Below, piece after piece: positions 6,044 through 13,718 of a stretch of 16,047 bases of DNA (position 1 is the stretch's first letter; each line of letters begins with the position of its first letter). Where the stretch lies: NCBI GenBank assembly GCA_964412455.1, contig CAYPOT010000082.1, positions 1 through 16,047 of the forward strand, written 5' to 3'. Origin of the DNA: JAAXXJ01 sp964412455 (GTDB taxonomy: Bacteria; Nitrospirota; UBA9217). A model generated the notes under the pieces. That model made no database searches. It was given only the letters and a program-made list of their open reading frames with translations, and was not told the DNA's origin. The position numbers and the translations under genes are program-made.

Positions 6044-9000
6044 CTATGCGACTCTCGCCTGAGGCCTCCCGGCCTTTTTGAGTTCCCACTCCTTCCAGAT
6101 GATGTAGATCACAGGGTAGATGATCAGCTCCAGGATGGTGGAAGTGATAACGCCGCCGACCATGGGCGCGGCGATGCGCTTCATCACATCGGACCCGGCG
6201 CCATGGCTGAACATGATCGGCACGAGGCCGGCAAGGATCACGCTGACGGTCATGATCTTCGGCCTTATTCTCTTCACTGCGCCATGCATGACGGCGTTTT
6301 TCAGGTCGGCCATGGTGAGGAGCCTTCCCTCCTTCTTCCACTGCTCATAGGCGAGATCAAGATAAAGAAGCATGATAACACCGGTCTCCGCGTCCAGCCC
6401 GGCCAAAGCGATGATGCCCACCCAGACCGCGATGCTCATGTTGTAATTCAGAAAATAGAGCAGCCAGAAGGACCCGACGAGCGAGAACGGCACCGCCAGC
6501 AGCACAATGGCGGTCTTCGTCACTGATTTGGTGTTCAGGAATATCAGCACGAAGATGATCAGCAGCGTCACGGGGATAACGAGCTTCAGCCGCTCATGGG
6601 TCTTGACGAGGTATTCGTACTCGCCGCTCCACTCGAGCCGGTAGCCGGGCGGCAGCTTCACCGCCGCCGCGACCTTCTCTTTCGCCTCCTCCACATATCC
6701 GCCCACGTCGCGTCCGCTGAAGTCCACGTATACATACACCGCAAGAAGCCCTTCCTCGCTCTTGATGCCAGTCGGTCCCCTCACGATCCTGATGTCGGCA
6801 AGCTGCTCCAGCGGCACCTGAACAGACTGCGGGGCGGACCCGAAGGCAAAGTTCCCGGGGGCCGCGGCGGTCCCGCCGCCCATGCCGTCCGCCTGCCGTC
6901 CGGCAACGCCGGTCATGACCGGCACGAGCACGCGTTTCAATTTTTCAGGCGAGTCCCGCAGCTCGCGCGCGTAGCGCACGTTCACGGGATAGCGCTCCCG
7001 GCCCTCGATCGTCGTTGTCACATTCATGCCCCCGAGGGCCGACTGGATCACTTCCTGCACGTCGTCCACCGTGAGGCCGTAGCGCGCGGCCTCCTCGCGC
7101 CTGATGTCGAAGTCGAGAAAATAGCCGGTGTTCACCCGCTCCGCATAGACGCTCCGCGTCCCCTTGATGGGCTTGATGGCGGTCTCGATCTCGATCCCGA
7201 TCTGCTCCACCTCGTCGAGCCTGGGGCCCAGCACCTTGACCCCCACGGGGGTGCGGATGCCCGTGGAGAGCATATCGGTGCGGGCCTTGATCGGCATGGT
7301 GAAGGAGTTGGCCACGCCGGGGATCTGGAGCGCGTCGTTCATCTCGTTTTTGAGCTTCTCCACGTCCATGCCCTTCCGCCACTCGGACTCGGGCTTGAGA
7401 TTTACAATGGTCTCGAACATCTCCATGGGCGCGGGGTCCGTTGCGGTCTCGGCGCGGCCCGCCTTTCCGAAGACCTGGGCCACCTCCGGAATCGTCATCA
7501 GCAGCTTGTCCTGGAGCTTAAGGAGGTCGGAGACCACGGTAATAGACGGCGGAGGCACCGTGACCGGCATGTAAAAGAGCGTCCCTTCATACAGAGGCGG
7601 CATGAACTCAGTGCCGAGTTGCATGAAGGGCCAGACGGTGACGGCCATGATCAGGAGCGCGCCGATGATAACGGACTTTCTGAACCGCAGGGCGAACTCC
7701 GCCACAGGCTCATACAGCCGGTGCAGGACGCGGCTGACGGGGTTTTTCTCCTCGCTCATGATCTTGCCCCGGATGAACAGGGTCATGAGCACCGGCGTCA
7801 GGGTGACCGCAAGGAAGGACGAGAAGAGCATGGCGAAGGTCTTGGTGTAGGCCAGGGGCTTGAAGAGCCTGCCCGCCTGCGCCTGGAGCGTGAAGACCGG
7901 CAGGAAGCCCACGGTGATCACCAGCAACGAGAAGAAGAGCGACGGTCCCACCTCCTTTGCCGCCTCGATGATGACGTCGACGCGGTTCCCGGGCCTGCCT
8001 GCGTGCTCCCACTCCTCCAGCTTCTTGTGGGCGTTCTCGACCATGATGATCGAGGCGTCCACCATGGCGCCGACAGCGATGGCGATGCCGGAGAGGCTCA
8101 TGATGTTCGAAGTCACATTCATGTAGTACATCAGGATGAAGGAGATGATGATGGCGACGGGCAGCGTCAGGATGACGACGAGGGCGCTCGGGAGGTGGAA
8201 CAGGAACACGATGCAGACAACGCTCACCGCGATCGTGAGCTTGACGATCTCTTCCTTGAGCGTGTCGATGGACCGGTGGATCAGGTCGGAGCGGTCGTAG
8301 GTGACGACGATCTTCATGCCTTTGGGAAGGCTCGGCTCGACGTCGGCCTTGATCTTTTCCTTCACGCGCTCGATCACGTTCAGGACGTTCTCGCCGAACC
8401 GGACCACTACGATGCCGCCGGCCACCTCGCCCTTGCCGTCAAGCTCGGCGAGCCCCCGCCGGATCTCGGGGCCGATCTGGACGTTCGCCACGTCCCTGAG
8501 ATAGACCGGGGTGCCGTTGCTCACGCCGACGGGGATGACCTCGAGGTCACGGACCGTCCTGATGTATCCCCTGCCGCGCAGCATGTACTCAATGCCGGAG
8601 AATTCCAGGACCCGGCCTTCCACGTCCTTGTTGCTCTTGCGGACCGCCTCCGCCACTTTCATGATGGGGATATTGAACGCCGCCAGCCGATTCGGGTCCA
8701 CCGTGACCTGGTACTGCTTGACGAACCCGCCGATGGAGGCCACCTGGGAAACGCCGGGCACGCTTTCCAGTGCCAGCTTTATGTTGTAATCCTGGACGGA
8801 GCGAAGCTTCGAGAGGTCATACTGGGCCGTCTCGTCCACCACGGCGTAGGAGAAGCCCCAGCCCACGCTCGTCGCGTCGGGGCCGAGCACGGGGTTCACG
8901 TCCGCGGGAATCTTACCCTTCACGGCCTGGAGGTACTCGAGCACCCGGCTCCGGGCCCAGTAGATGTCCGTGCCTTCCTCGAAGATGACGTAGATGAATG

Positions 9001-9271
9001 AACTGCCGAGATAGGAGAATGCGCGCACCGCCTGGACCTTCGGGGCGGCCAGGAGCGTGGCGCTGATCGGATAGGTGATCTGGTCCTCGACGAGATTCGG
9101 GCTCCTGCCGATCCACTCGGTGTAGATGATCACCTGCGTATCGGAAAGGTCCGGTATCGCGTCCAGGGGTGTTTCCTTGAGCGACAGATAGCCCCAGAGG
9201 GACAGGAACCCCACGAGGAGGAAGACGATGAACCTGTTCCTGGCGCTGTATTCGATGATGTTAGCGATCAT
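6044..9271 (-). CDS. cusA: CusA-type Cu(I)/Ag(I) RND efflux pump, inner-membrane subunit
   Basis: This 1075-residue protein is the proton-driven pump of a heavy-metal RND system. It begins MIANIIEYSARNRFIVFLLV, as usual for the family, and shows two repeats of membrane helices and large periplasmic loops. The Met triad that binds Cu(I)/Ag(I) in E. coli CusA (M573, M623, M672) corresponds here to M568 (LFYMP), M618 (PMEMF) and M667 (TDMLSTGI). This favours copper/silver over the zinc/cobalt/cadmium CzcA group. Proton-relay residues are kept: D405 (GAMVDASIIMVENAHKKLEE), E962 (LDAETGVIML) and K1005 (IRPKIMTVSVI). It is about 28 residues longer than the E. coli protein, and residues 787-816 form a Gly/Ala-rich segment that probably accounts for this. 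It is the last gene of the efflux operon; a repeat-filled gap separates it from cusB, and its ribosome-binding site (GGGGT) is modest. A terminator lies about 60 bases downstream. Confidence 0.96.
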   Translation of the reverse strand: MIANIIEYSARNRFIVFLLVGFLSLWGYLSLKETPLDAIPDLSDTQVIIYTEWIGRSPNLVEDQITYPISATLLAAPKVQAVRAFSYLGSSFIYVIFEEGTDIYWARSRVLEYLQAVKGKIPADVNPVLGPDATSVGWGFSYAVVDETAQYDLSKLRSVQDYNIKLALESVPGVSQVASIGGFVKQYQVTVDPNRLAAFNIPIMKVAEAVRKSNKDVEGRVLEFSGIEYMLRGRGYIRTVRDLEVIPVGVSNGTPVYLRDVANVQIGPEIRRGLAELDGKGEVAGGIVVVRFGENVLNVIERVKEKIKADVEPSLPKGMKIVVTYDRSDLIHRSIDTLKEEIVKLTIAVSVVCIVFLFHLPSALVVILTLPVAIIISFILMYYMNVTSNIMSLSGIAIAVGAMVDASIIMVENAHKKLEEWEHAGRPGNRVDVIIEAAKEVGPSLFFSLLVITVGFLPVFTLQAQAGRLFKPLAYTKTFAMLFSSFLAVTLTPVLMTLFIRGKIMSEEKNPVSRVLHRLYEPVAEFALRFRKSVIIGALLIMAVTVWPFMQLGTEFMPPLYEGTLFYMPVTVPPPSITVVSDLLKLQDKLLMTIPEVAQVFGKAGRAETATDPAPMEMFETIVNLKPESEWRKGMDVEKLKNEMNDALQIPGVANSFTMPIKARTDMLSTGIRTPVGVKVLGPRLDEVEQIGIEIETAIKPIKGTRSVYAERVNTGYFLDFDIRREEAARYGLTVDDVQEVIQSALGGMNVTTTIEGRERYPVNVRYARELRDSPEKLKRVLVPVMTGVAGRQADGMGGGTAAAPGNFAFGSAPQSVQVPLEQLADIRIVRGPTGIKSEEGLLAVYVYVDFSGRDVGGYVEEAKEKVAAAVKLPPGYRLEWSGEYEYLVKTHERLKLVIPVTLLIIFVLIFLNTKSVTKTAIVLLAVPFSLVGSFWLLYFLNYNMSIAVWVGIIALAGLDAETGVIMLLYLDLAYEQWKKEGRLLTMADLKNAVMHGAVKRIRPKIMTVSVILAGLVPIMFSHGAGSDVMKRIAAPMVGGVITSTILELIIYPVIYIIWKEWELKKAGRPQARVA

Positions 9272-9281
9272 GTTTTACCCC

Positions 9282-9420
9282 AGTGCGGAGTGCGGAATTT
9301 GGAATGCTGATTGTAAACCACCCCTCACCCAACCTCTCCCCGGCAGGGAGAGGAGCGACAAGAGAGAAGGCGCTGCTACTATTTGAATTTTATTATTCCG
9401 CAATCCGAAATCCGCATTTC
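9282..9420. repeat. Repeat family B, inverted pair between cusB and cusA
   Basis: The left arm (9282-9306) reads AGTGCGGAGTGCGGAATTTG and onward; the right arm (about 9395-9420) is the degenerate inverse, ATTCCGCAATCCGAAATCCG. The pair encloses a different hairpin repeat (9319-9352). The right arm reaches the cusB stop codon at 9419-9421. The insertion separates two genes that in most cus operons are nearly contiguous. Confidence 0.7.
9319..9352. repeat. CCCTCACCC...GGGAGAGG hairpin repeat
   Basis: CCTCTCCC (9333-9340) and GGGAGAGG (9346-9353) are perfect inverse copies around a short CGGCA loop, preceded by CCCTCACCCAA. This is a widespread type of intergenic hairpin in environmental bacterial genomes, by my recollection. 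It has no T-run and is nested inside the family B pair. Confidence 0.65.
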
Positions 9421-10621
9421 ACTTCACAATCCCCTTCAGCCGGGCCTCGGAGTCGATCAGGAAGTTGGCGGCCGTAGCGACCTTTTCCTTCGGCTTCAGG
9501 CCCTTCAGGATCTCCACCAAATCGTCGCCCCTCAAGCCTACGGTCACCTCCCGCGGCTCGAAGTTGCCTTCGCCCTTGTCCACATACACGATCCGGCGCG
9601 TGCCCGTGTCGATGATCGCGTCCTCCGGGATCGCGAGCCTTCTGCCGAGGTCGACCGTTATCTCCACGTTCGTGAACATCTGGGGCTTCAGCAGCCCTCC
9701 GGGATTGGGAATGACGAACCGCGCCTTCGCCGTCCTGGTATCGATGGCAAGATTGGGATAGATGTACTCGACCGACGAGATGAATTCCTTGCCGGGGAAA
9801 TAGCTCAGGGTGATCCTGGCCGTCTGGCCCAGTTTGACGAAGGAGAGCTCGTACTCATAGATATCGGCAATGACCCAGACCGTGGAAAGATCGGCGATAT
9901 CGAAGAGCTTTTCGCCGGGCATGAAGCGCATGCCCTGGAGCGCCATCTTCTGGACCACGTAGCCGTCCACCGGGCTGTGGATCGTCATAGTCCGGACGGT
10001 CTTCCCAGTCTCCTCGATGGACTTGATCTGCTCGTCCGAGATGTCCCAGAGCCGCAGCCGCTGCCGCCCGGCCTCGATGGTCAGAGCGTTGTCCTGAGCG
10101 AGCAGCCCGCCGACGGACCGTTCCTTCGTGTCCGTTCCCGGCCGCGACCATTTCAGCTGACTCAGAAATTCCTGCTGCGTGGCCAGGAGTTCGGGGCTGT
10201 AGATCTCGGCGAGGGGCTCCCCTTTCTTCACGTACTTTCCGGTGTAGTCCACGTGAAGCTTCTCGATCCAGCCTTCAAACTTGCTGTTCACGGTGGCGAA
10301 CTTCCGCTCGTCATACTCTACCCGGCCCACGGTCCTGATGGTCCGGCGCAATGGTTTGACCACCACCGCCGTGGTCTTGACGCCGATGAGCTGCTGTTTG
10401 TCCAGGGGGATCTCGACGGTCGGCGCTTCCTCGGCTTCACTCTTCACCGGGGGCTGTTCCTTTGCCTGCCCCTTGGGCTGTGCTTTGGCCGGCTGCTGGG
10501 CTTGCGTCTGCGGAGCGCCGCCGTGGCCCGCGTGCTGGGCAAGGACCGTCCGGCCTTCCGCGCCGGCCAGGAAAAACCCTGCAAAGGTGATGGTCAGGAT
10601 CAAGGTTTGTGAAATGTTCAT
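9419..10621 (-). CDS. cusB: CusB-type periplasmic adaptor (membrane fusion protein)
   Basis: This 400-residue protein is the RND adaptor that links the CusA pump to the outer-membrane channel. An N-terminal hydrophobic segment (NISQTLILTITFAGFFLAG) is a signal peptide. It is followed by a short His-containing stretch (HAGHGG) and a Gln/Pro/Lys-rich linker to about residue 65. Then come the family-typical PLRRTIRTVGRVEYDE and GWIEKLHVDYTGKYVKKGEP lipoyl-type motif, an alpha-helical hairpin around YSPELLATQQEFL, the second lipoyl half (IHSPVDGYVVQKMALQGM), and the beta-barrel and membrane-proximal regions (IPEDAIIDTGTRRIVYVD). The N-terminal methionines that bind metal in E. coli CusB are not evident here. 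Its ATG overlaps the stop of the tolC-like gene as ATGA, so the two are translationally coupled. Confidence 0.94.
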   Translation of the reverse strand: MNISQTLILTITFAGFFLAGAEGRTVLAQHAGHGGAPQTQAQQPAKAQPKGQAKEQPPVKSEAEEAPTVEIPLDKQQLIGVKTTAVVVKPLRRTIRTVGRVEYDERKFATVNSKFEGWIEKLHVDYTGKYVKKGEPLAEIYSPELLATQQEFLSQLKWSRPGTDTKERSVGGLLAQDNALTIEAGRQRLRLWDISDEQIKSIEETGKTVRTMTIHSPVDGYVVQKMALQGMRFMPGEKLFDIADLSTVWVIADIYEYELSFVKLGQTARITLSYFPGKEFISSVEYIYPNLAIDTRTAKARFVIPNPGGLLKPQMFTNVEITVDLGRRLAIPEDAIIDTGTRRIVYVDKGEGNFEPREVTVGLRGDDLVEILKGLKPKEKVATAANFLIDSEARLKGIVK

Positions 10622-11910
10622 TCTTTCTTCTCCCCTGCTTCAGGAATAACCGTTCCCGTCAACGCATCAAGCCGCGCGATGGCCTTCTCCCGCTCGACGA
10701 ACTGCGCCCAGTACAGGGTCTCGTAGTCGATGAGGGCCTTCAGCCTGCTGATGACCGTGATCGCCTCGACCTTGCCCGTTTTGTACCCCGCCATGGCGGA
10801 GTCAACGTCCTGGTAGGTCTTCGGGATCATGCCGTTCTTATACAGGTCCATCAGCTTCTCTGTGGTCTTGACCATCGAGTAGTTGTCGCGCATGCTCGAT
10901 GCAACCATGAGCCTGCCGGCCTCCAGGTCCTGCCGCGCACCAAGGGTCAGGGACCTGGCCTCGGCCACTGCTTTCTGCTTGGCGCCGAAATAGAGGGGAA
11001 TGTTGAATGTGGCCGTCAGGCTCCACATGTCCTCGAACGGCCCGGTCCTCTTGAACACGCTTGCGGCCAGGGTGACGTCGGGATAGTACTCCTTATTCGC
11101 CATGCCGACCCGCGCCTCCGCGGCGGTGAGCATCTTCTCGCGGGATCGGATCTCGGGCGACTGTGCGAGGGCCGCAGCCTGCAATTCCTCCCGGTCGCGC
11201 GTAAAAGAGGTGGGAGCGGGCTCCGCCGGCCTTCCGAGCGGCGCGTTCACGTCCCGCCCCACGGCGACGTTGAGCATGGCCTCCAGGGACTGGACCTTCT
11301 GCTGTAGCATGAGCTCCCGTTCCAGGAGCATGTATTTCTCGGTCTGGGCCATCAGCACTTCCTGCTGGGGGGCCATGCCCGACGAGTACCGGGCGAGGGC
11401 CGCGTCCTCGACACGGGAAAACAGCGCGGTCTTGTCACGGACCAGGTCGATGTCCTTGTGGGCCAGGAACAGGTCGTAGTACAGCTCCTTGACGGTCGCG
11501 ACCGTCTTCAGCCGCTGGGCCCGGTACATCTCCCCACTGCTGCCGGCTTCCTGCGAGGCCATCTCGCCCTTGAGGCCACGTTTTCCGAAAAAGGGGAACA
11601 TCTGCGAGACGGAGTACATCCATTGAGCGCCTCCCATCTCTCCGTAGGTGTAGGTATTCCACCCCTCGTTCTGGTAGCCCACCATCACCATGGGATCGGG
11701 AAGGCTTGTTGCCTGCCCGATCCGGTGGCCCGCCGCGTTCCATTTCGACTCCGCGGCCATAAGATCACGGTTGTTCCTGAGCGCCTCGTCGATGAGGGGC
11801 CGCAGTTCCAGCGTGCCCTCGACCGCAACGGCAGTCAGTGCACGGAGGAACAACCCGATCACCATGACGGCCATGAACATTCCCGCTCGAGTTATAAATT
11901 TATTCCGCAC
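10618..11910 (-). CDS. cusC: TolC/CusC-family outer-membrane efflux channel
   Basis: The protein has the duplicated helical pattern of the outer-membrane efflux family. The first half opens with LRPLIDEALRNNRDLMAAES, and the second half is marked by EELQAAALAQSPEIRSREKM and ARVGMANKEYYPDVTLAASV. It would form the trimeric channel of the pump with CusB and CusA. The start is uncertain. In-frame GTG codons at 11931 and 11910 both lie inside repeat B, each with GGAG six bases upstream, and ATG codons occur at 11880 and 11874. The GTG at 11910 is chosen because it gives a signal peptide with a basic n-region (RNKFITR) before the hydrophobic core MFMAVMVIGLFL. No lipobox cysteine is visible, unlike in E. 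coli CusC, which is a lipoprotein. The product has about 430 residues. Confidence 0.9.
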   Translation of the reverse strand: MRNKFITRAGMFMAVMVIGLFLRALTAVAVEGTLELRPLIDEALRNNRDLMAAESKWNAAGHRIGQATSLPDPMVMVGYQNEGWNTYTYGEMGGAQWMYSVSQMFPFFGKRGLKGEMASQEAGSSGEMYRAQRLKTVATVKELYYDLFLAHKDIDLVRDKTALFSRVEDAALARYSSGMAPQQEVLMAQTEKYMLLERELMLQQKVQSLEAMLNVAVGRDVNAPLGRPAEPAPTSFTRDREELQAAALAQSPEIRSREKMLTAAEARVGMANKEYYPDVTLAASVFKRTGPFEDMWSLTATFNIPLYFGAKQKAVAEARSLTLGARQDLEAGRLMVASSMRDNYSMVKTTEKLMDLYKNGMIPKTYQDVDSAMAGYKTGKVEAITVISRLKALIDYETLYWAQFVEREKAIARLDALTGTVIPEAGEKKE

Positions 11911-11948
11911 TCCGCACTCCGCATTCCGCACTTTGAACTCCGCACTCC
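11902..11948. repeat. Repeat family B tandem run at the tolC-like gene start
   Basis: ATTCCGCACTCCGCACTCCG followed by CATTCCGCACTTTGAACTCC and CGCACTCCG is a one-directional run of family B units. It covers both candidate GTG start codons of the tolC-like gene and supplies the GGAG sequences ahead of them. Confidence 0.7.
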
Positions 11949-11978
11949 GTTAGACCCCGTCAGATTCGCCTAACGGGG
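11947..11978. repeat. CCGTTAG...CTAACGG hairpin element
   Basis: CCGTTAG (11947-11953) and CTAACGG (11970-11976) are perfect inverse copies. An alternative stem pairs CCCCGT (11955-11960) with ACGGGG (11973-11978). No T-run follows on either strand, so this is more likely a repeat or an RNA-processing hairpin than an intrinsic terminator. It lies between the YtkA-like gene and the tolC-like gene inside the efflux operon. Confidence 0.5.
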
Positions 11979-12004
11979 CAAACTCCGATTCCGTCGCTCG
12001 CGAA

Positions 12005-12394
12005 CTACTTCGCATCCACGGTGAATTTCAGGCTGGACGACTTCCCTTCCCGGGTGATCTTGACCGTGACGTTCCAGGAGCCTGACATGGAAAGCCCCAG
12101 CGTGGTTTTGTACTCGTCGCCCTTCAATTCGGCATCCGCCTTGTAGTTCATAGGAGGCATCCCCGGCATCGCGGGCATCGAATACTCCACTTTCACCTGG
12201 GCGTCCTTGACGTAATGACCGCCAGCGCCCTTTATCCCGATGCTGATGTTGTTGTCGCCGACAATTGGCGGATTGCGGTCGATCTTGACCGTCACGTCAT
12301 AATCGCCCGCCTTCTTCTGCACTTCATAGTTCTTGGCATACGCGACACCTGCCGCGAGAAACACAACAACCGCAACTGCAATGATCTTTTTCAT
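12005..12394 (-). CDS. YtkA/FixH-like periplasmic protein with Met-Pro cluster
   Basis: The 129-residue product has a clear signal peptide (MKKIIAVAVVVFLAAGVAYA), then a single small beta-sandwich-like domain. The pattern YDVTVKIDRNPPIVGDNNIS, a later VKVEYSMPAMPGMPPM and a SGSWNVTVKI strand match the YtkA-like family often found beside heavy-metal RND pumps. The cluster with methionines spaced by Pro, Ala and Gly (MPAMPGMPPM) could bind Cu(I) or Ag(I) and deliver it to CusB/CusA, a role played by CusF in E. coli; no CusF is visible in the window. AGGAGG lies about nine bases before the ATG. It is the second gene after the sigma-54 promoter, directly before the tolC-like gene. Confidence 0.82.
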   Translation of the reverse strand: MKKIIAVAVVVFLAAGVAYAKNYEVQKKAGDYDVTVKIDRNPPIVGDNNISIGIKGAGGHYVKDAQVKVEYSMPAMPGMPPMNYKADAELKGDEYKTTLGLSMSGSWNVTVKITREGKSSSLKFTVDAK

Positions 12395-12439
12395 ATTAAG
12401 TCCCTCCTCTTTCGTTATTTTTATCGTTGCCGATAATAT

Positions 12440-12676
12440 TTATTTTGTCTCCACGGTTTCGGACTTCGTGGCGTTCTCCGCGGGATCTCCGTGATCATTG
12501 TGCATGTGCTTCGGCCCCATGCCGGCAGGCTCATGTTTCTGCTCTTTTTTCACGGGATCCTTACGGTCCCCGTGGTCCTTGTGTCCTCCATGCATGGAGA
12601 ACATTCCGAAAGTCATCATCACGACCATCATCACAACCATTACGCCCGTCACAACTTCGCCCTTCTGGTTTCCCAT
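12440..12676 (-). CDS. Small Met/His-rich single-span membrane protein
   Basis: This 78-residue protein has one probable transmembrane helix near its N terminus (VVTGVMVVMMVVMMTFGMF), unusually rich in methionine. A hydrophilic tail with His- and Met-containing motifs follows (MHGGHKDHGD, then GMGPKHMHNDHGD); in total there are ten Met and seven His. The tail would bind Cu(I)/Cu(II) or Ag(I) if exposed to the periplasm. I do not recognise a named family. AAGGAGG is placed seven bases before the ATG, and a sigma-54 promoter lies about 35 bases upstream, so this is the first gene of the efflux transcription unit. Forty-five bases separate it from the YtkA-like gene. Confidence 0.78.
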   Translation of the reverse strand: MGNQKGEVVTGVMVVMMVVMMTFGMFSMHGGHKDHGDRKDPVKKEQKHEPAGMGPKHMHNDHGDPAENATKSETVETK

Positions 12677-12707
12677 GGTATTGCCTCCTTGCTAATGACG
12701 GGGTATC

Positions 12708-12722
12708 GCAATACACGGGCCA
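12708..12722 (-). promoter_or_regulatory. Sigma-54 (-24/-12) promoter of the cus operon
   Basis: The minus strand reads TGGCCCGTGTATTGC, which matches the sigma-54 consensus TGGCACGN4TTGC at every defined position but one, with correct spacing. Transcription would start near 12696, about 20 bases before the ATG of the 78-residue Met/His-rich protein. The gene's ribosome-binding site fits exactly into that leader. A sigma-54 promoter implies an activator of the NtrC type, which is not in the window. Confidence 0.72.
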
Positions 12723-12792
12723 GAAAGAAGCCAAAAATTTCATTCGCAATATCAGCCTGTTATGCAATTTAAGGGGTGGAATATCCCTTGCG

Positions 12793-12811
12793 ATTGAATC
12801 ACTTGCTCAAT
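12793..12811. promoter_or_regulatory. Possible enhancer-binding inverted repeat
   Basis: ATTGA and TCAAT flank a nine-base spacer; the similarity extends outward imperfectly (GCGATTGA against TCAATGCG). The centre is about 105 bases upstream of the predicted sigma-54 transcription start, a usual distance for a bacterial enhancer-binding protein site. The arms are short, so this is a weak call. Confidence 0.3.
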
Positions 12812-12877
12812 GCGATGTAGTATTTAATACAATAGAAGATAGCATAAAATAGCGCGGATTATGGGTATATTGCGGGA

Positions 12878-13717
12878 TCAGAACCATCTCACGATGCCGG
12901 CATTGAAACCGAAGTCCGGGCCGCCATCGTTTAAACCGGCAAAGGCGCTTCCTTTGATCGCAAAATCCGTATTGAGTACATGGAAGAAGCCGATGGCGAT
13001 CTCCTGGGGGTCCTTCGCGCCGGGAACACTGGCCCGCCTGCCTTCAAAAAACGTAAAAAGCTCCGTGAAGCCGAATATCCTCGAAATCCCGACGCCATAG
13101 AGATAGATATCGTTGTAATTGACAAGCGGGGGGTCGCCGACTTTGATATATCCCCCATGGAGTGAGACCTTGAATCCGCCCAGCCGTTGGTGGAGGCTCA
13201 GGAATGCGCCGTAATCCGTCTCGCCCGTGCCCAGGCCTTTCATTTCATCAGCCGTTGGGAGCTTGGCCGCCAGAGCCCCATCGAGGGATAAACCGCCCGT
13301 CCCTTCGGATACAAGTATCCTGCCGACGCGCAGGATCATGTCGCCCACACCTTTCTCGGTCTCGCTCTGACTGCCGGTCTTGTTCGTGAGTGACAGGTAC
13401 GGCACGGTGACGCTGAAGTCGTATCTCGGCGCGACATACCCGATGGTTGAGGAGAGATAATACAGGTTGGCTTTCGTCGGGGTGCCGAAGTCTCCTGTTT
13501 TGTAACCGCCGCCGAGGTCGAGATAACCGCGGCCCGTATCAGCCGAAGCACTCAAAGATACCTGGAGGACGCTAAAGAACACTAAAAGCAGGGCGTGAAT
13601 GGCCAGGTATCGAACGCGTCGGTGCAGACCGGGGCTCATATTCCAATTCCAAGCCGTCTTTTGAGATCTCGCGTTTGCTGCGCCCATAAAAAGTTTGCTG
13701 TTCACGCCCTGCTTCAT
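12878..13717 (-). CDS. Outer-membrane beta-barrel protein (MetA-pathway/transporter-like)
   Basis: The 279-residue product has a long N-terminal region and then a hydrophobic signal (YLAIHALLLVFFSVLQVSLS) ending in ASA. The remainder alternates polar and hydrophobic residues in beta-strand fashion and ends with VRWF; the terminal phenylalanine is typical of outer-membrane barrels. GYVAPRYDFSVTVPYLSL and GVGDMILRVGRIL resemble proteins annotated as putative outer-membrane transporters of the MetA-pathway type. The substrate is unknown. The ATG at 13717 has a strong AGGGGAG eight bases upstream and lies one base after the preceding gene's stop. A start at 13639 would give a shorter signal peptide but lacks a good ribosome-binding site. 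Its place in a copper cluster suggests a link to metal handling. Confidence 0.78.
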   Translation of the reverse strand: MKQGVNSKLFMGAANARSQKTAWNWNMSPGLHRRVRYLAIHALLLVFFSVLQVSLSASADTGRGYLDLGGGYKTGDFGTPTKANLYYLSSTIGYVAPRYDFSVTVPYLSLTNKTGSQSETEKGVGDMILRVGRILVSEGTGGLSLDGALAAKLPTADEMKGLGTGETDYGAFLSLHQRLGGFKVSLHGGYIKVGDPPLVNYNDIYLYGVGISRIFGFTELFTFFEGRRASVPGAKDPQEIAIGFFHVLNTDFAIKGSAFAGLNDGGPDFGFNAGIVRWF

Positions 13718-13718
13718 T

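Noticed and set aside
6596..9001. An 801-codon open frame on the plus strand opposite cusA
   Set aside because: Its translation is rich in His, Asp, Arg and Leu without any family pattern, as expected for the antisense of a GC-rich gene, and the minus-strand frame is an unmistakable CusA.
9383..10612. A 409-codon open frame on the plus strand opposite cusB
   Set aside because: It is an antisense shadow; the minus strand encodes a complete CusB with signal peptide and lipoyl motifs.
11902..11948. Possible CRISPR-like array from the regular CCGCACT units
   Set aside because: The units are about seven bases and tandem, with no unique spacers, and the same motif occurs as inverted pairs elsewhere.
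11947..11978. Intrinsic terminator inside the efflux operon
   Set aside because: The hairpin has no T-run on either strand, so it is listed as a repeat/hairpin only.
12677..12877. CueR/MerR-type copper operator
   Set aside because: I searched for a 19-base-spaced promoter with an ACCTTCC-type palindrome and saw none; the sigma-54 signature is much better.
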